Under the pieces are notes generated by a model. It saw nothing but the letters and a program-made list of their open reading frames with translations, ran no database searches and was not told where the DNA came from. Positions 14,564 through 22,808 of a stretch of 33,665 nt of DNA are shown one piece after another. A program made the translations under genes and the position numbers. The first letter of the stretch is position 1. The number at the start of each line of letters is the position of its first letter. This stretch comes from an uncultured Collinsella sp. (GTDB lineage: Bacteria; Actinomycetota; Coriobacteriia; Coriobacteriales; Coriobacteriaceae): the NCBI GenBank assembly GCA_900556415.1, contig USOU01000007.1, positions 1-33,665 on the forward strand, in the 5' to 3' direction.

Positions 14564-16165
14564 CTATGACGCGAGCGTGGCAATGACGGCTTCGTCGCCG
14601 GCGTATATGAGGGTGTTACCGTCGGGGATGATCGTTTGGCCGTCGCGCTTGAGCATCACCACGATAAAGGGGTGCTTGCCTTGCGGCACATCGCGCAGAC
14701 GCTGGCCGGCCAGGCGACCGTGGGGTGTTACGGTGACTTCGCGCAGCGTAACCTCGGCACGCTCTTCAAACGTCGGCGCGGCCATAACCAGCAGGTCGCC
14801 TTCCTCGATGACGGTATCGCCGTTGGGCAGCACCGGGTGCGCACCGTCGCGCAGCACCAAGACCACCAGCATGTCCGTGGCGCTGCCAATATCGGCGAGC
14901 GAGCGTCCGACAAACGGATGGCCCGTGCCCACCTTGAGCTTGATAAATGACATGCCGTCCTCGTTGCGGTAATCGTTAAACGTACGGCGCACGTCGCCTT
15001 CCGCGTCGATCATGTCGAGCTTCTTTGCCACCGCCGGTAGCAGCGATCCCTGCACCACAATGCTCGACACGGCAATCACAAACACCAGGTCAAACAGGTC
15101 GTGACCGCCGGGAACGCCGGCCACCACAGCAAAGAGGCTAAATACGACCGAGGCCGCGCCGCGCAGGCCCGCCCAGCTTACGAGCGCAACCTGGCGAGGG
15201 TTGGTCTTAAAGGGCGCCAGCAGCATGCCCACGGCGATGGGGCGGCTCACAAAGAGCATAAACGCCATGAGCGCCAGGCCCGGCAGCAGCATTTGCGGCA
15301 GGCGTGCGGGCGTCACGAGCAGGCCGAGCAAGAAGAAGATCGTCATCTCGGCCATCTCGGTAAGGGTGTCAAAGAAATGCGCCATCTCGACCTTGCCGGT
15401 GATGTCGCTCGCGCCCAGCACAATGCCTGCCAGGTATACGGCCAAAAAGCCGTTGCCGCCCAGATAGCTCGGCAGCGCGTAGGCGACGATCGCCACGGCA
15501 AACAAAAAGATAGTCTGCGCGCCCTCGGCCGTTGCATGCGCGCGTTCAATCAAGCGGCTGGATGTCCAGCCGATGGCAAGGCCCAGCCCCACGCCCAGGA
15601 TGATCTGCTTGGCCAGCAGCACGGGAATGTCGATGTCGCCGCCGGCCGCGAGGGTCGCGAGTACCGCGGTGAGCATGTAGGCGACGGGGTCGTTGGAGCC
15701 CGATTCGACCTCGAGCAGCGAGTCGGTGCCGCCCTTTAGCGACAGGTTGTGCTCGCGCAGCACGCTAAAGACGCTGGCCGCATCGGTCGATGCCACGACC
15801 GATCCCAGCAGCAGGCCGCCGATCCAGTCGAAACCCAGTGCGAAGTGCGCAAAGGCGCCCGTGATGCCGGCGGTGGCGATAACGCCGAGGGTGCTCAGCA
15901 GCACTGCGGGTACGGCGACAGGTTTGGCGCGGTCGATGTTGGTGTTAAAGCCGCCGTAGAACATGATGAACAGCAGCGCCGTACTGCAGACGGTTTCGGT
16001 GAGCGCGTAGTCGCTAAAGTCGATGTGCGCCGGCCCGTTGACGCCCAGCAGCATGCCCAGCGCGATAAAGATAAGCAGGGTGGGGAAGGGGAGCTTTTTG
16101 CCGACGGGTTTGATCGTCAGGCACAAAATGATGACGAGGCCGATAAAGAGAAGTATCTGGTTCAT
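14564..16165 (-). CDS. K+/H+ antiporter of the CPA1 family with RCK_C domain (NhaP2/CvrA-like)
   Basis: A 533-residue cation/proton antiporter of the inner membrane. The first 380 residues are about 12 hydrophobic helices, with the ion-pathway blocks VASTDAASVFSVL and VESGSNDPVAYML (Asp in the conserved ND pair) and WAGLRGAASVV near residue 325. After a linker, from about residue 400 come one or two RCK_C (TrkA-C)-like segments (SFIKLKVGTGHPFVG, then RDVPQGKHPFIVVML), which in this family gate transport by nucleotide or ligand binding. Potassium export for osmotic or alkaline stress is the likely role. ATG 16165 has AGGAG 12 bases upstream, rather far. Single gene, unrelated to BREX. Confidence 0.88.
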   Translation of the reverse strand: MNQILLFIGLVIILCLTIKPVGKKLPFPTLLIFIALGMLLGVNGPAHIDFSDYALTETVCSTALLFIMFYGGFNTNIDRAKPVAVPAVLLSTLGVIATAGITGAFAHFALGFDWIGGLLLGSVVASTDAASVFSVLREHNLSLKGGTDSLLEVESGSNDPVAYMLTAVLATLAAGGDIDIPVLLAKQIILGVGLGLAIGWTSSRLIERAHATAEGAQTIFLFAVAIVAYALPSYLGGNGFLAVYLAGIVLGASDITGKVEMAHFFDTLTEMAEMTIFFLLGLLVTPARLPQMLLPGLALMAFMLFVSRPIAVGMLLAPFKTNPRQVALVSWAGLRGAASVVFSLFAVVAGVPGGHDLFDLVFVIAVSSIVVQGSLLPAVAKKLDMIDAEGDVRRTFNDYRNEDGMSFIKLKVGTGHPFVGRSLADIGSATDMLVVLVLRDGAHPVLPNGDTVIEEGDLLVMAAPTFEERAEVTLREVTVTPHGRLAGQRLRDVPQGKHPFIVVMLKRDGQTIIPDGNTLIYAGDEAVIATLAS

Positions 16166-16486
16166 GGATAGTGTCCGCTCCTGGGTGGTTGGCGTGGCAC
16201 GGTCGGTTGTCTGCGGTTATTTGTACCCAAAGGTGGTGGGTTTACGGTGGTGGATTGCGGGCATGCGCATTTTCGACACGAGGCTGCGGCGTGTGCGACG
16301 CTGATCGGGGAGCAGCTGCCGGCGGTGCACTGTGAACGGCGCGCGGCGCGTGGGCGCTGGCGAACGTTGGTGACGCGCGGCCCTTCCCAGCTTTATTGCA
16401 ACGGAGTACAATGGGTAACGTTTAAGTTCAACTTGAAGTTTTACTTGCGGCTCCAGGCTTCGCCCGCAAGGTAGGGAAGGCGTTCC
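16166..16486. promoter_or_regulatory. Intergenic region with promoter and leader hairpin for the phosphoesterase
   Basis: TTCCCA and TACAAT (16407-16412) are 17 bases apart, giving a plausible plus-strand promoter about 75 bases before ATG 16487. A short palindrome TTCAA-C-TTGAA lies downstream near 16427-16437. Just before the ribosome binding site, CTTGCGG (16445-16451) pairs with CCGCAAG (16465-16471). The rest shows nothing I can identify. Confidence 0.4.
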
Positions 16487-17326
16487 ATGGCGATCTATGT
16501 GACATCTGATGCTCACGGACACGTGCGTGCGCTTGACGAGGCCCTGTCCAAGATTTCGCTGGCGTCCGACGATACGCTGTACGTGCTGGGCGACATGATC
16601 GATCGCGGGCCCGATCCGGTCGGTGTTATTAAGCTGGTGCGATCGCTGCCCAACGCGCGCGTGCTCAAGGGTAACCATGAGCAAATTATGCTCGATGCCA
16701 TTATTGGCCAGGACCCGCTCGATGCCGAGACATGGGATATCAACGGTGGCTGGACGACGCGCGAGCAGCTTAACGACATGGAATTTGAGGCGTACGAGGA
16801 GCTTGTGCGCTGGATGGCCGGGCTGCCGCTGTATGCGGTGGCCGAGACCGATGAACGCCCGTACCTGCTGGTGCATGCCGGTATTGAGACCGAGGCGGCC
16901 CGGGCGTTTTTGCTTGACCACGACGTGGATTGTGCCGATGGCGCCGGAGCGGTTGGCGCCGATTGTGAACTGCTAAAGCAGATGCTTGCCGTGCAGTCGT
17001 CCGATGACCTGTTATGGATTCGCCATGGCTATTGGGATGCGCCGACGGGGCTGCTTTCTGCCGAGGGTAAGGGTCCGGTCGTGGTGAGCGGCCACACGCC
17101 AACGGTGTCGCTCGGGCGTTATTGCGAGGTGGGCGGCCTGGCGGGACTCGACGAGGAGTCGGGGCGCGGACAGATTGTGCGCCTGGGCGGCGAGGATACC
17201 GCCGGCGTTCCCGATCGCATCGACATCGACTGCGCCGCCGCTACCGGCTCCGAGTTCGGCCGCGTGGGCATCCTGCGCCTGGACGACGGTGCGGAGTTCT
17301 ATGCGAACATTCTGCCCGGCGAGTAA
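16487..17326 (+). CDS. Calcineurin-type metallophosphoesterase
   Basis: A 279-residue phosphoesterase of the PPP-like group. The metal-binding motifs are in order: SDAHGH (D8, H10), GDMIDRGPD (35-43), GNHE (62-65), LVHAGI near residue 128 and VSGHTPT near 203. This is the pattern of bacterial serine/threonine protein phosphatases and ApaH-like enzymes; the actual substrate cannot be told from sequence. Cytoplasmic, with no signal peptide. ATG 16487 follows AGGGAAGG. It is a single gene with the flippase on the opposite strand downstream. Confidence 0.87.
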   Translation: MAIYVTSDAHGHVRALDEALSKISLASDDTLYVLGDMIDRGPDPVGVIKLVRSLPNARVLKGNHEQIMLDAIIGQDPLDAETWDINGGWTTREQLNDMEFEAYEELVRWMAGLPLYAVAETDERPYLLVHAGIETEAARAFLLDHDVDCADGAGAVGADCELLKQMLAVQSSDDLLWIRHGYWDAPTGLLSAEGKGPVVVSGHTPTVSLGRYCEVGGLAGLDEESGRGQIVRLGGEDTAGVPDRIDIDCAAATGSEFGRVGILRLDDGAEFYANILPGE

Positions 17327-17370
17327 CCTTGTTCCGCCGTTCTACCGAACGGCTGTCACGTTGACGCTGC

Positions 17371-17470
17371 GCAGCCCCGAAGCACCCCATCTTGTCGCTC
17401 AAACCGTCGCTCGCGTACAGAAGTACGCGTCGCTCCTCTTTCACGCCAACCTGGGGCACTTCGAGGCTGC
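17371..17470. repeat. Long imperfect inverted repeat between convergent genes
   Basis: Arms 17371-17389 and 17452-17470 match at 16 of 19 positions, with an inner perfect stem GCGTAC/GTACGC (17413-17428). It lies between the phosphoesterase and the convergent flippase gene and could act as a two-way transcription block. A separate GCCGTTC/GAACGGC hairpin sits right after the phosphoesterase stop (about 17337-17354). Confidence 0.5.
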
Positions 17471-17521
17471 TCGCTGTCGGCGCCAAAACATCGACGTTTC
17501 TTTTCTTTAAATTGATTCGAA

Positions 17522-19102
17522 TTAGGCGCCGTATGGGTTACGGTCGCGCTCGATGCGTTGGCGGATGTGGGCGTACTCGATTATCAGCAACACCAGCAGT
17601 AGGGCCATAACCGCCAGGTAGCTCACCACGGCGCCCATCAGGCCCAGCAGGTTGATCAGGATCACCGGGAGCACCACGCTCACGGCAAAGCAGATCAGGT
17701 AGATCTTGGTGACGTCTCCAGCGTGGCGCAGCACCGTGATGATGGCGTAGATAAAATCGATGGCCGCGGTTACGCCGCCGGCGACGACCATCAGCAGCGC
17801 CAATGTGCGGTAGCGCTCAAAGTTGAGGCCGTACATAAAGCTCATGAGGGGAATGCCGGGGCCTGCCATAAATGCGGCGCACACGCCGGTGATGGCCACG
17901 ATCAGCGCCATAACGGCAATAATAATCAAGTCAAAACGGCGGCGTTTGCGCGGGTTCGCCCAAATGCTCGACAGACGCAAAAGCTGCGGTTTATAGACAA
18001 ATCCGATGCTCAGTAAAATAGCCTGCGCCGGAAAGAACAGGGCATTAAAGTACAGCTGGTATTTGTAGGCCAGCGTGCCTTCCATCACAAACTTGGGCAT
18101 GCTCTCGATGAGGTTGAACAGGAACAGTGCACCAAAGAGCGGAGCGCACTGGACAAACAAGTGTCCGACCTCGCGCAGGCTCATGCGGCGCGATTTTTCG
18201 GTCTCGAGCAGGGCGAGCGGCGCGGTGACCAGCACGAGCGAGGCGATGGCGGTGACACCCATGGCCATGGCCGCGATGGGCATGTTACGCGTAAGGAACA
18301 GCGCCACGCTAAAGACCACGATGACGCCGACGGAGCGTAGCGTTTGGCTCATGCCGGCCAGGTAGAGTTTATCGGCCTGCTGCAGGCGGCCCTCGTACAC
18401 GTCCGCCACGCCGTCGATCACCTTATATAGGTAGACGCCCAGGCCGATCGTTGCCATCTGCGCGTCATAGCCGCGGGCGCTGCTGTACATGAGGCCGCAG
18501 CCTAGGGCGAGCGCTCCGCAAAGCCAACGGTTGAGCTGGTAGGAGGCAAAGGACGTCGTTTCGTCGATATCCGAGACCTGGAAATTGCGCACGCCGTAGT
18601 TGCACGCGATCATGATGAGCGTGCCGGTGACAAAGGCGATGGAGAACTTACCGGCTTCCTCGGCGCCCACAAGCTGCGTGGACACGATGGTGAGCAGGGG
18701 AAACGCGAAACCCCACACGGCAGTGCCCAGGGTATTCCAGAGATAGTCGCGGCGGGTGGCGTGCTCCTCGTATTCGGCTTCCTGCGTGGAGAAGCCGCCG
18801 CCGTAGACAGCGCCGAGCAGGCGGTTCCACCACGCGTTGACCATACGGTGGATGGGGCCGGGCTCGCGATCGCGCTCTCGTCGACGGCGCGTGGCCTGGC
18901 TGCTGTCGGGGCCACCGGCGTTGCGCTGGCTCAGCTCCTGGATGCGCGCGAGCTCTTCGGCCGTGTGGGAGGCGGGGAACAGGCCGTTCTCGATGCGTCC
19001 GCCCTGGGCCTTTGCGGTGCCGCTGCTCGCTACGGCGGGGTCGGCGACGCCATTGCGGCGGGCGATGGCGCGGCGGATGCTATCGAGGGGCGTGATACTC
19101 AA
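17522..19102 (-). CDS. Polysaccharide flippase-like membrane protein (MOP/Wzx type)
   Basis: A 526-residue protein with an Arg-rich cytoplasmic N-terminus of about 110 residues followed by 12 or so hydrophobic helices, as in lipid-linked oligosaccharide flippases of the MOP superfamily. These move undecaprenyl-linked sugars across the inner membrane for cell-surface polysaccharide. The first helix block (TLGTAVWGFAFPLLTIV) is typical of the family. Start is TTG 19102, supported by AAAGGA eight bases upstream; no better ATG is nearby. It stands alone, without glycosyltransferases next to it. The long cytoplasmic N-terminus is unusual and may be a regulatory extension. Confidence 0.8.
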   Translation of the reverse strand: MSITPLDSIRRAIARRNGVADPAVASSGTAKAQGGRIENGLFPASHTAEELARIQELSQRNAGGPDSSQATRRRRERDREPGPIHRMVNAWWNRLLGAVYGGGFSTQEAEYEEHATRRDYLWNTLGTAVWGFAFPLLTIVSTQLVGAEEAGKFSIAFVTGTLIMIACNYGVRNFQVSDIDETTSFASYQLNRWLCGALALGCGLMYSSARGYDAQMATIGLGVYLYKVIDGVADVYEGRLQQADKLYLAGMSQTLRSVGVIVVFSVALFLTRNMPIAAMAMGVTAIASLVLVTAPLALLETEKSRRMSLREVGHLFVQCAPLFGALFLFNLIESMPKFVMEGTLAYKYQLYFNALFFPAQAILLSIGFVYKPQLLRLSSIWANPRKRRRFDLIIIAVMALIVAITGVCAAFMAGPGIPLMSFMYGLNFERYRTLALLMVVAGGVTAAIDFIYAIITVLRHAGDVTKIYLICFAVSVVLPVILINLLGLMGAVVSYLAVMALLLVLLIIEYAHIRQRIERDRNPYGA

Positions 19103-19205
19103 GGCGGTTCCTTTCTCTTACTGCGCTCTAGTATAGTCGCGGTGGTGTCCATTCGTGTTTTTGAACAGGTCGTTCAATAATTGGGGCGGCGCCATTCAGC
19201 GGCCG

Positions 19206-19305
19206 GCGCTTAGGGACGTTCCTTATGTGCCGGCATCTGGGGGCACACCTTGGCTGTTGCCTGTTCATGAGTGTCCCCAACGACTAGTCGTTTAAGAACG
19301 TCCCT
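19206..19305. repeat. REP-like inverted repeat with a 14-bp palindrome
   Basis: TTAGGGACGTTC near 19210 recurs inverted as GAACGTCCCTAA near 19296-19307. Between them AACGACTAGTCGTT is a perfect 14-bp palindrome, and a GGGGGCACAC / GTGTCCCC pair is inside. It lies between the divergently transcribed flippase and pckA. Such repeats are often spread by RAYT-type transposases; none is encoded in this window. Confidence 0.5.
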
Positions 19306-19363
19306 AATGACTAGGCCGCTTGCGTGCGATTTTTGACCGTTGGGCGGGCGCTTCGGCGTTGCC

Positions 19364-19379
19364 GCAAAAACGTTTTTGC
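19364..19379. promoter_or_regulatory. Operator-like 16-bp palindrome upstream of pckA
   Basis: GCAAAAACGTTTTTGC is a perfect palindrome with a central CG, the pattern seen in operators of LacI-family repressors including CcpA-type sites. It ends eight bases before TACAAC (19388-19393), a possible -10 box, and about 75 bases before the pckA start. The regulator is not in the window. Confidence 0.6.
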
Positions 19380-19453
19380 ATATCGGGTACAACGGGCTTT
19401 ACGTGAGTAAAGTGCGCGCCGCGTCCACGTGCCGCGTTTTTAAAGGAGGCCCC

Positions 19454-21124
19454 ATGCCTGGTGTTACCCCTGCAGAAGTTCTGTCCAATTTTGGCATTAC
19501 GCTGGTCGAAGACCCCGCCGAGAACCAGCCCCGCCTGTTAGTTGACCTGCCGGCAGCCGAGCTCGTCGAGCATGCCATCCGCCGCAACGAAGGTCGCATG
19601 GCCTCCAACGGCGCACTGGTGATCGAGACGGGGGAGCGTACCGGACGTTCGCCCAACGACCGCTTTATCGCCGACACGCCCGACGTGCACGACAAGATTG
19701 CCTGGGGCGTCGTCAACCGCCCGCTTTCGATTGAGAGCTACGAAGCCATCAAGGCCGGCATCGTCGACTATCTCAACGAGCGCGATGTGTTTGTCACCCG
19801 CGGCATGGCCGGTGCCGACCGCAACCACACGCGCCGATTGCTTGTCGCCTGCGAGCGTGCCAGCCAGGCACTCTTCATTAAGCAGATGCTCGCCCGCCCG
19901 CTCGCTCGCGAAATCGCACGCACCGGCGAGCCGGACTTCTGCGTGCTCGCCGCGCCGGGCTACCAGTGCGATCCCGCCATCAAGGGCCTCAACTCCAGCG
20001 CCGCCGTGGTCATCAACTTCCAGGAGCGCGTGATTTTGGTCGCGGGCACCGGCTACTCCGGCGAAATCAAAAAGTCCATCTTCAGCGTCATGAATTACCT
20101 GCTGCCCGTTGAGGACGACGTTCTGCCTATGCATTGCTCGGCCAGCATGGATCCTGTCACGCACGAGACCGCGGTGTTCTTTGGCCTGTCGGGCACCGGC
20201 AAGACCACGCTTTCGGCCAACCCCACGCGCCTACTGATCGGCGATGACGAGCACGGCTGGTCCGACATGGGCATCTTCAACATCGAGGGTGGCTGCTACG
20301 CCAAGTGCGAGGGCCTGGATGCGTTCCACGAGCCCGAGATCTTCAATGCCGTTCGCTTTGGCGCCATCTGCGAAAACGTGGTGCTCGACGAGGGCCGCAA
20401 GCCCAATTACGATGATATTTCGATCACGCACAACACGCGCGTGGCCTATCCCGTCGAGCATATCCCCAACGCGTGGACCAAGGGCATGGGCACCACCCCG
20501 AGCGTCGTGCTGTTTTTGACCTGCGATGCCTTTGGCGTGCTGCCGCCCATCTCGCGCCTGACGGCCGACGCCGCCATGTATCACTTTGTGACGGGCTTTA
20601 CGGCCAAGATCCCCGGCACCGAGGTCGGCGTCACCGAACCCACGCCCACGTTCTCCTCGCTGTTCGGTGAGCCGTTTATGCCGCTCGACCCTATGGTCTA
20701 CGCCAAGATGCTCGGCGAGCGTATCGCCGACGGGCGCACCCGCGTCTATCTGGTCAATACCGGATGGATTGGCGGCGGTTATGGCGTGGGTCATCGCATC
20801 GAGCTCGCCTACACGCGCGCCCTGGTGGCCCGCGCCCTCGACGGTACCATCGAGGACAGCGAGTTCGTGCACGACGACATATTTAATGTCGACATTCCCA
20901 CCACGTGCCACGGTGTGCCCGACGGCATCCTGGTGCCGCGCCAGTACTGGCAGAGCACCGCACGCTACGACGAGGCCGCGCACAACCTGGCGGTGATGTT
21001 CGAGGAGAACTTCGAGAAGAAGTACTCGCACCTGCCCGAGTCCGTAAAGGCCGCCGGCCCGCACGCCCAAGTGCCCGCCGAGGCCCGTCATCGCGGCCGC
21101 GGCCTGCTGGGACTCCGCCACTAG
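19454..21124 (+). CDS. pckA: Phosphoenolpyruvate carboxykinase (ATP)
   Basis: A 556-residue ATP-dependent PEP carboxykinase, which interconverts oxaloacetate + ATP with PEP + CO2 + ADP at the link between glycolysis and the C4 acids. Visible motifs are RSPNDRF (oxaloacetate-binding region), GLSGTGKTT (244-252, the kinase P-loop with K250) and NTGWIGGGYGVG near residue 440. The P-loop form marks the ATP-type, not the GTP-type. The frame is open from 19340, but ATG 19454 has AAAGGAGG four to five bases upstream and gives the standard length. In gut anaerobes the enzyme often runs toward oxaloacetate, conserving ATP. Transcription probably depends on the promoter next to the palindrome at 19364, and ends at the hairpin at 21140. 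Confidence 0.96.
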   Translation: MPGVTPAEVLSNFGITLVEDPAENQPRLLVDLPAAELVEHAIRRNEGRMASNGALVIETGERTGRSPNDRFIADTPDVHDKIAWGVVNRPLSIESYEAIKAGIVDYLNERDVFVTRGMAGADRNHTRRLLVACERASQALFIKQMLARPLAREIARTGEPDFCVLAAPGYQCDPAIKGLNSSAAVVINFQERVILVAGTGYSGEIKKSIFSVMNYLLPVEDDVLPMHCSASMDPVTHETAVFFGLSGTGKTTLSANPTRLLIGDDEHGWSDMGIFNIEGGCYAKCEGLDAFHEPEIFNAVRFGAICENVVLDEGRKPNYDDISITHNTRVAYPVEHIPNAWTKGMGTTPSVVLFLTCDAFGVLPPISRLTADAAMYHFVTGFTAKIPGTEVGVTEPTPTFSSLFGEPFMPLDPMVYAKMLGERIADGRTRVYLVNTGWIGGGYGVGHRIELAYTRALVARALDGTIEDSEFVHDDIFNVDIPTTCHGVPDGILVPRQYWQSTARYDEAAHNLAVMFEENFEKKYSHLPESVKAAGPHAQVPAEARHRGRGLLGLRH

Positions 21125-21139
21125 CGTCGCCTCAGACCA

Positions 21140-21180
21140 AAAACCACCACAAAGGGGACAGGCACCTTTGTGGTGGTTTT
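21140..21180. repeat. Gene-end hairpin repeat, copy 1 (after pckA)
   Basis: A 16-bp perfect stem (21140-21155 with 21165-21180) built on ACCACCACAAAGG, loop GGACAGGCA. T-runs are present on both strands, so it can stop transcription in both directions. Further copies are at 22095, 23674 and 24081. Confidence 0.75.
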
Positions 21181-21312
21181 GCTCGTGTGGATGACTCGGG
21201 TTACAATACGCCTGACATATCGTCCCCTTCTCCGGATGGGGACAGCGTAAGCGCTCTTGTGGCGGCACCGTAGGACTTTGAAGGTGGCCGCCGTGAGGGC
21301 GCTTTTTGTTTA
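21179..21312 (+). promoter_or_regulatory. Promoter and attenuator-like leader of the B3/4-domain gene
   Basis: TTGCTC (21179-21184) and TACAAT (21202-21207), 17 bases apart, form a promoter. The leader holds GTCCCC/GGGGAC (21222-21243) and a 17-bp stem 21250-21266 with 21287-21303 (several G:U pairs) followed by TTTTT, a full intrinsic terminator about 45 bases before the gene. AGCG (21244) can pair instead with CGCT (21252-21255), which would break the terminator. I do not recognise a known riboswitch class. Confidence 0.55.
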
Positions 21313-21349
21313 GGCGCTCGCGTTGGCGCGAATCGTGAAGGGAGCACGT

Positions 21350-22069
21350 ATGAAGAGCTTTGTTGCCGAGAATTCGTTTTGGGAGCTGTTTCCGCAGGCG
21401 GCGGTCGGCGTCGTGGTCGTAAAGGGCATGAAGCCCGCGGCTCAGATTCCCCAGGAGGACGTGGATGCAATCGCCGCGCTGCTTGACCGTGCCAACATCG
21501 ATGCGGAGCGCCACCTGACCAGCGATACCATCAGCGAGAACGCGCCGGTCAAGGCTTGGCGTGACGCGTACCGGATGTTCAAGACTAAAAAGGGCGCCCG
21601 CTGTTCGATCGAGAACTTGCTCAAGCGCGTGCTCAAGGGTAAGCCGGTCGGTCATATCACACCGGCGGTGGATATTTACAACACGGTGTCGCTGACCTAT
21701 GCGCTGCCCGTGGGAGGCGAGGATTTGCATGCGATCGAGGGAGATCTTCGCTTGAAGGTGACCGACGGTGGCGATGCGTTCTTGCCTCTTGGTGAGGAAG
21801 CGGACGACCCGACGCTGCCCGGCGAGCTCGCCTATATCGACGATGCAGGCGCTGTGTGCCGCTGCTGGAACTGGCGCGACGGCGTGAGAACGGCCCTGTC
21901 CGACGATTCGGCCGATGCGTTCCTGGCGATTGAGTGTGTAGAGCCCGAGCGCATGGGGGATTGCCAGGCCGCGATCGATCGCTTAGCCGAGCTGCTCGAG
22001 CGGTATTTGGGAGCGACGGTTGTCGTTAAGACGCTTGTGACCCGCGACAATCCCTGCGTGGAGCTGTAG
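21350..22069 (+). CDS. B3/4 (PheT-type tRNA-binding) domain protein
   Basis: A 239-residue protein of the B3/B4 family, the fold that edits or binds in the beta subunit of phenylalanyl-tRNA synthetase but here stands alone. Recognisable parts are the WRDAYRMFKTKKGARCSIENLLKRV segment near residues 66-90 and KPVGHITPAVDIYNTVSL near 93-110. Stand-alone forms are thought to act on mischarged tRNA or to bind amino acids, but the role is not settled. ATG 21350 has AAGGGAG just upstream; an earlier in-frame start at 21323 would put the ATG before that site. It is expressed from its own attenuated leader and closed by a hairpin at 22095. Confidence 0.8.
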   Translation: MKSFVAENSFWELFPQAAVGVVVVKGMKPAAQIPQEDVDAIAALLDRANIDAERHLTSDTISENAPVKAWRDAYRMFKTKKGARCSIENLLKRVLKGKPVGHITPAVDIYNTVSLTYALPVGGEDLHAIEGDLRLKVTDGGDAFLPLGEEADDPTLPGELAYIDDAGAVCRCWNWRDGVRTALSDDSADAFLAIECVEPERMGDCQAAIDRLAELLERYLGATVVVKTLVTRDNPCVEL

Positions 22070-22094
22070 CGGCGCCTAGAACCTATTGATGCCC

Positions 22095-22135
22095 AAAACC
22101 ACCACAAAGGTGCCTGTCCCCTTTGTGGTGGTTTT
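22095..22135. repeat. Gene-end hairpin repeat, copy 2 (inverted loop)
   Basis: Same 16-bp stem as copy 1 (22095-22110 with 22120-22135), but the loop reads TGCCTGTCC, the reverse complement of copy 1. The element is thus inserted in the opposite orientation. T-rich tail follows on the plus strand. Confidence 0.75.
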
Positions 22136-22239
22136 TATGTTGATGGGTTAACAATTGGGTCGCGTGGAGGCGGCAGTCGCTGAGTGCAGCTAAGATGTTT
22201 ACCCGTTAGCAACATGCAAGCGAAAGGCGGTCGTCTCCC

Positions 22240-22689
22240 ATGCAGCAGAACGACGAGACACGTTTTGAGGATTTTGTCGGACTGATTAGCGGGCTCTACA
22301 AGGAGATTCAGCGTATCAAGACGTCTGAGGGCGCAAGGCTGGGCCTTAAGGGCTCCGACGTCATGTGCCTGTACTACCTGGAGCGCAGCAAGGACGGCAT
22401 GACCGGTGCCGACCTGGCTCGCGTGGCCGGTGTGACGCGCGCTGCCGTTTCGCGCACGCTGGCGCACCTGGAGGAGGGCGGCTTTGTCGAGGTTGATGAC
22501 TCGGGCGATGCTGCCGTCAAGTATCGCGCCCCGGTTCGCCTGACCACGCTGGGTGGCGAGAGCATGAACGAAGCCGACCGCATCATCCACGACGTGCTCG
22601 ACACCACCGGTAAGGCCATGGGCGTGGAGCAGCGCGAGCAGATGTATGCGTCGCTGCGTACGATTCTCAACACCCTGCGCGAGATCTAA
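22240..22689 (+). CDS. MarR-family transcriptional regulator
   Basis: A 149-residue winged-helix regulator. The recognition-helix region reads MTGADLARVAGVTRAAVSRTLAHLEEGGFVEV (about residues 54-85), followed by a wing with GDAAVKYRAPVRLT, and helices on both sides for dimerisation. Start ATG 22240 has AAAGG 12 bases upstream. It is the only gene of the 21.1-24.1 kb stretch without the repeat hairpin after it. The next gene, a DegV protein, follows in the same direction after about 120 bases and may share its message; the target genes are unknown. Confidence 0.85.
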   Translation: MQQNDETRFEDFVGLISGLYKEIQRIKTSEGARLGLKGSDVMCLYYLERSKDGMTGADLARVAGVTRAAVSRTLAHLEEGGFVEVDDSGDAAVKYRAPVRLTTLGGESMNEADRIIHDVLDTTGKAMGVEQREQMYASLRTILNTLREI

Positions 22690-22808
22690 CGCCGCCAAGG
22701 CATTTGCTTCTAATGAACAACTGCATAGTCCCGTTTGAGCGCGTGTACCGTGCCGGGGCATTGCTGTCAAAATTCCCTGCGCGGGACCTGCGCAAGAAAG
22801 GATTTGTT

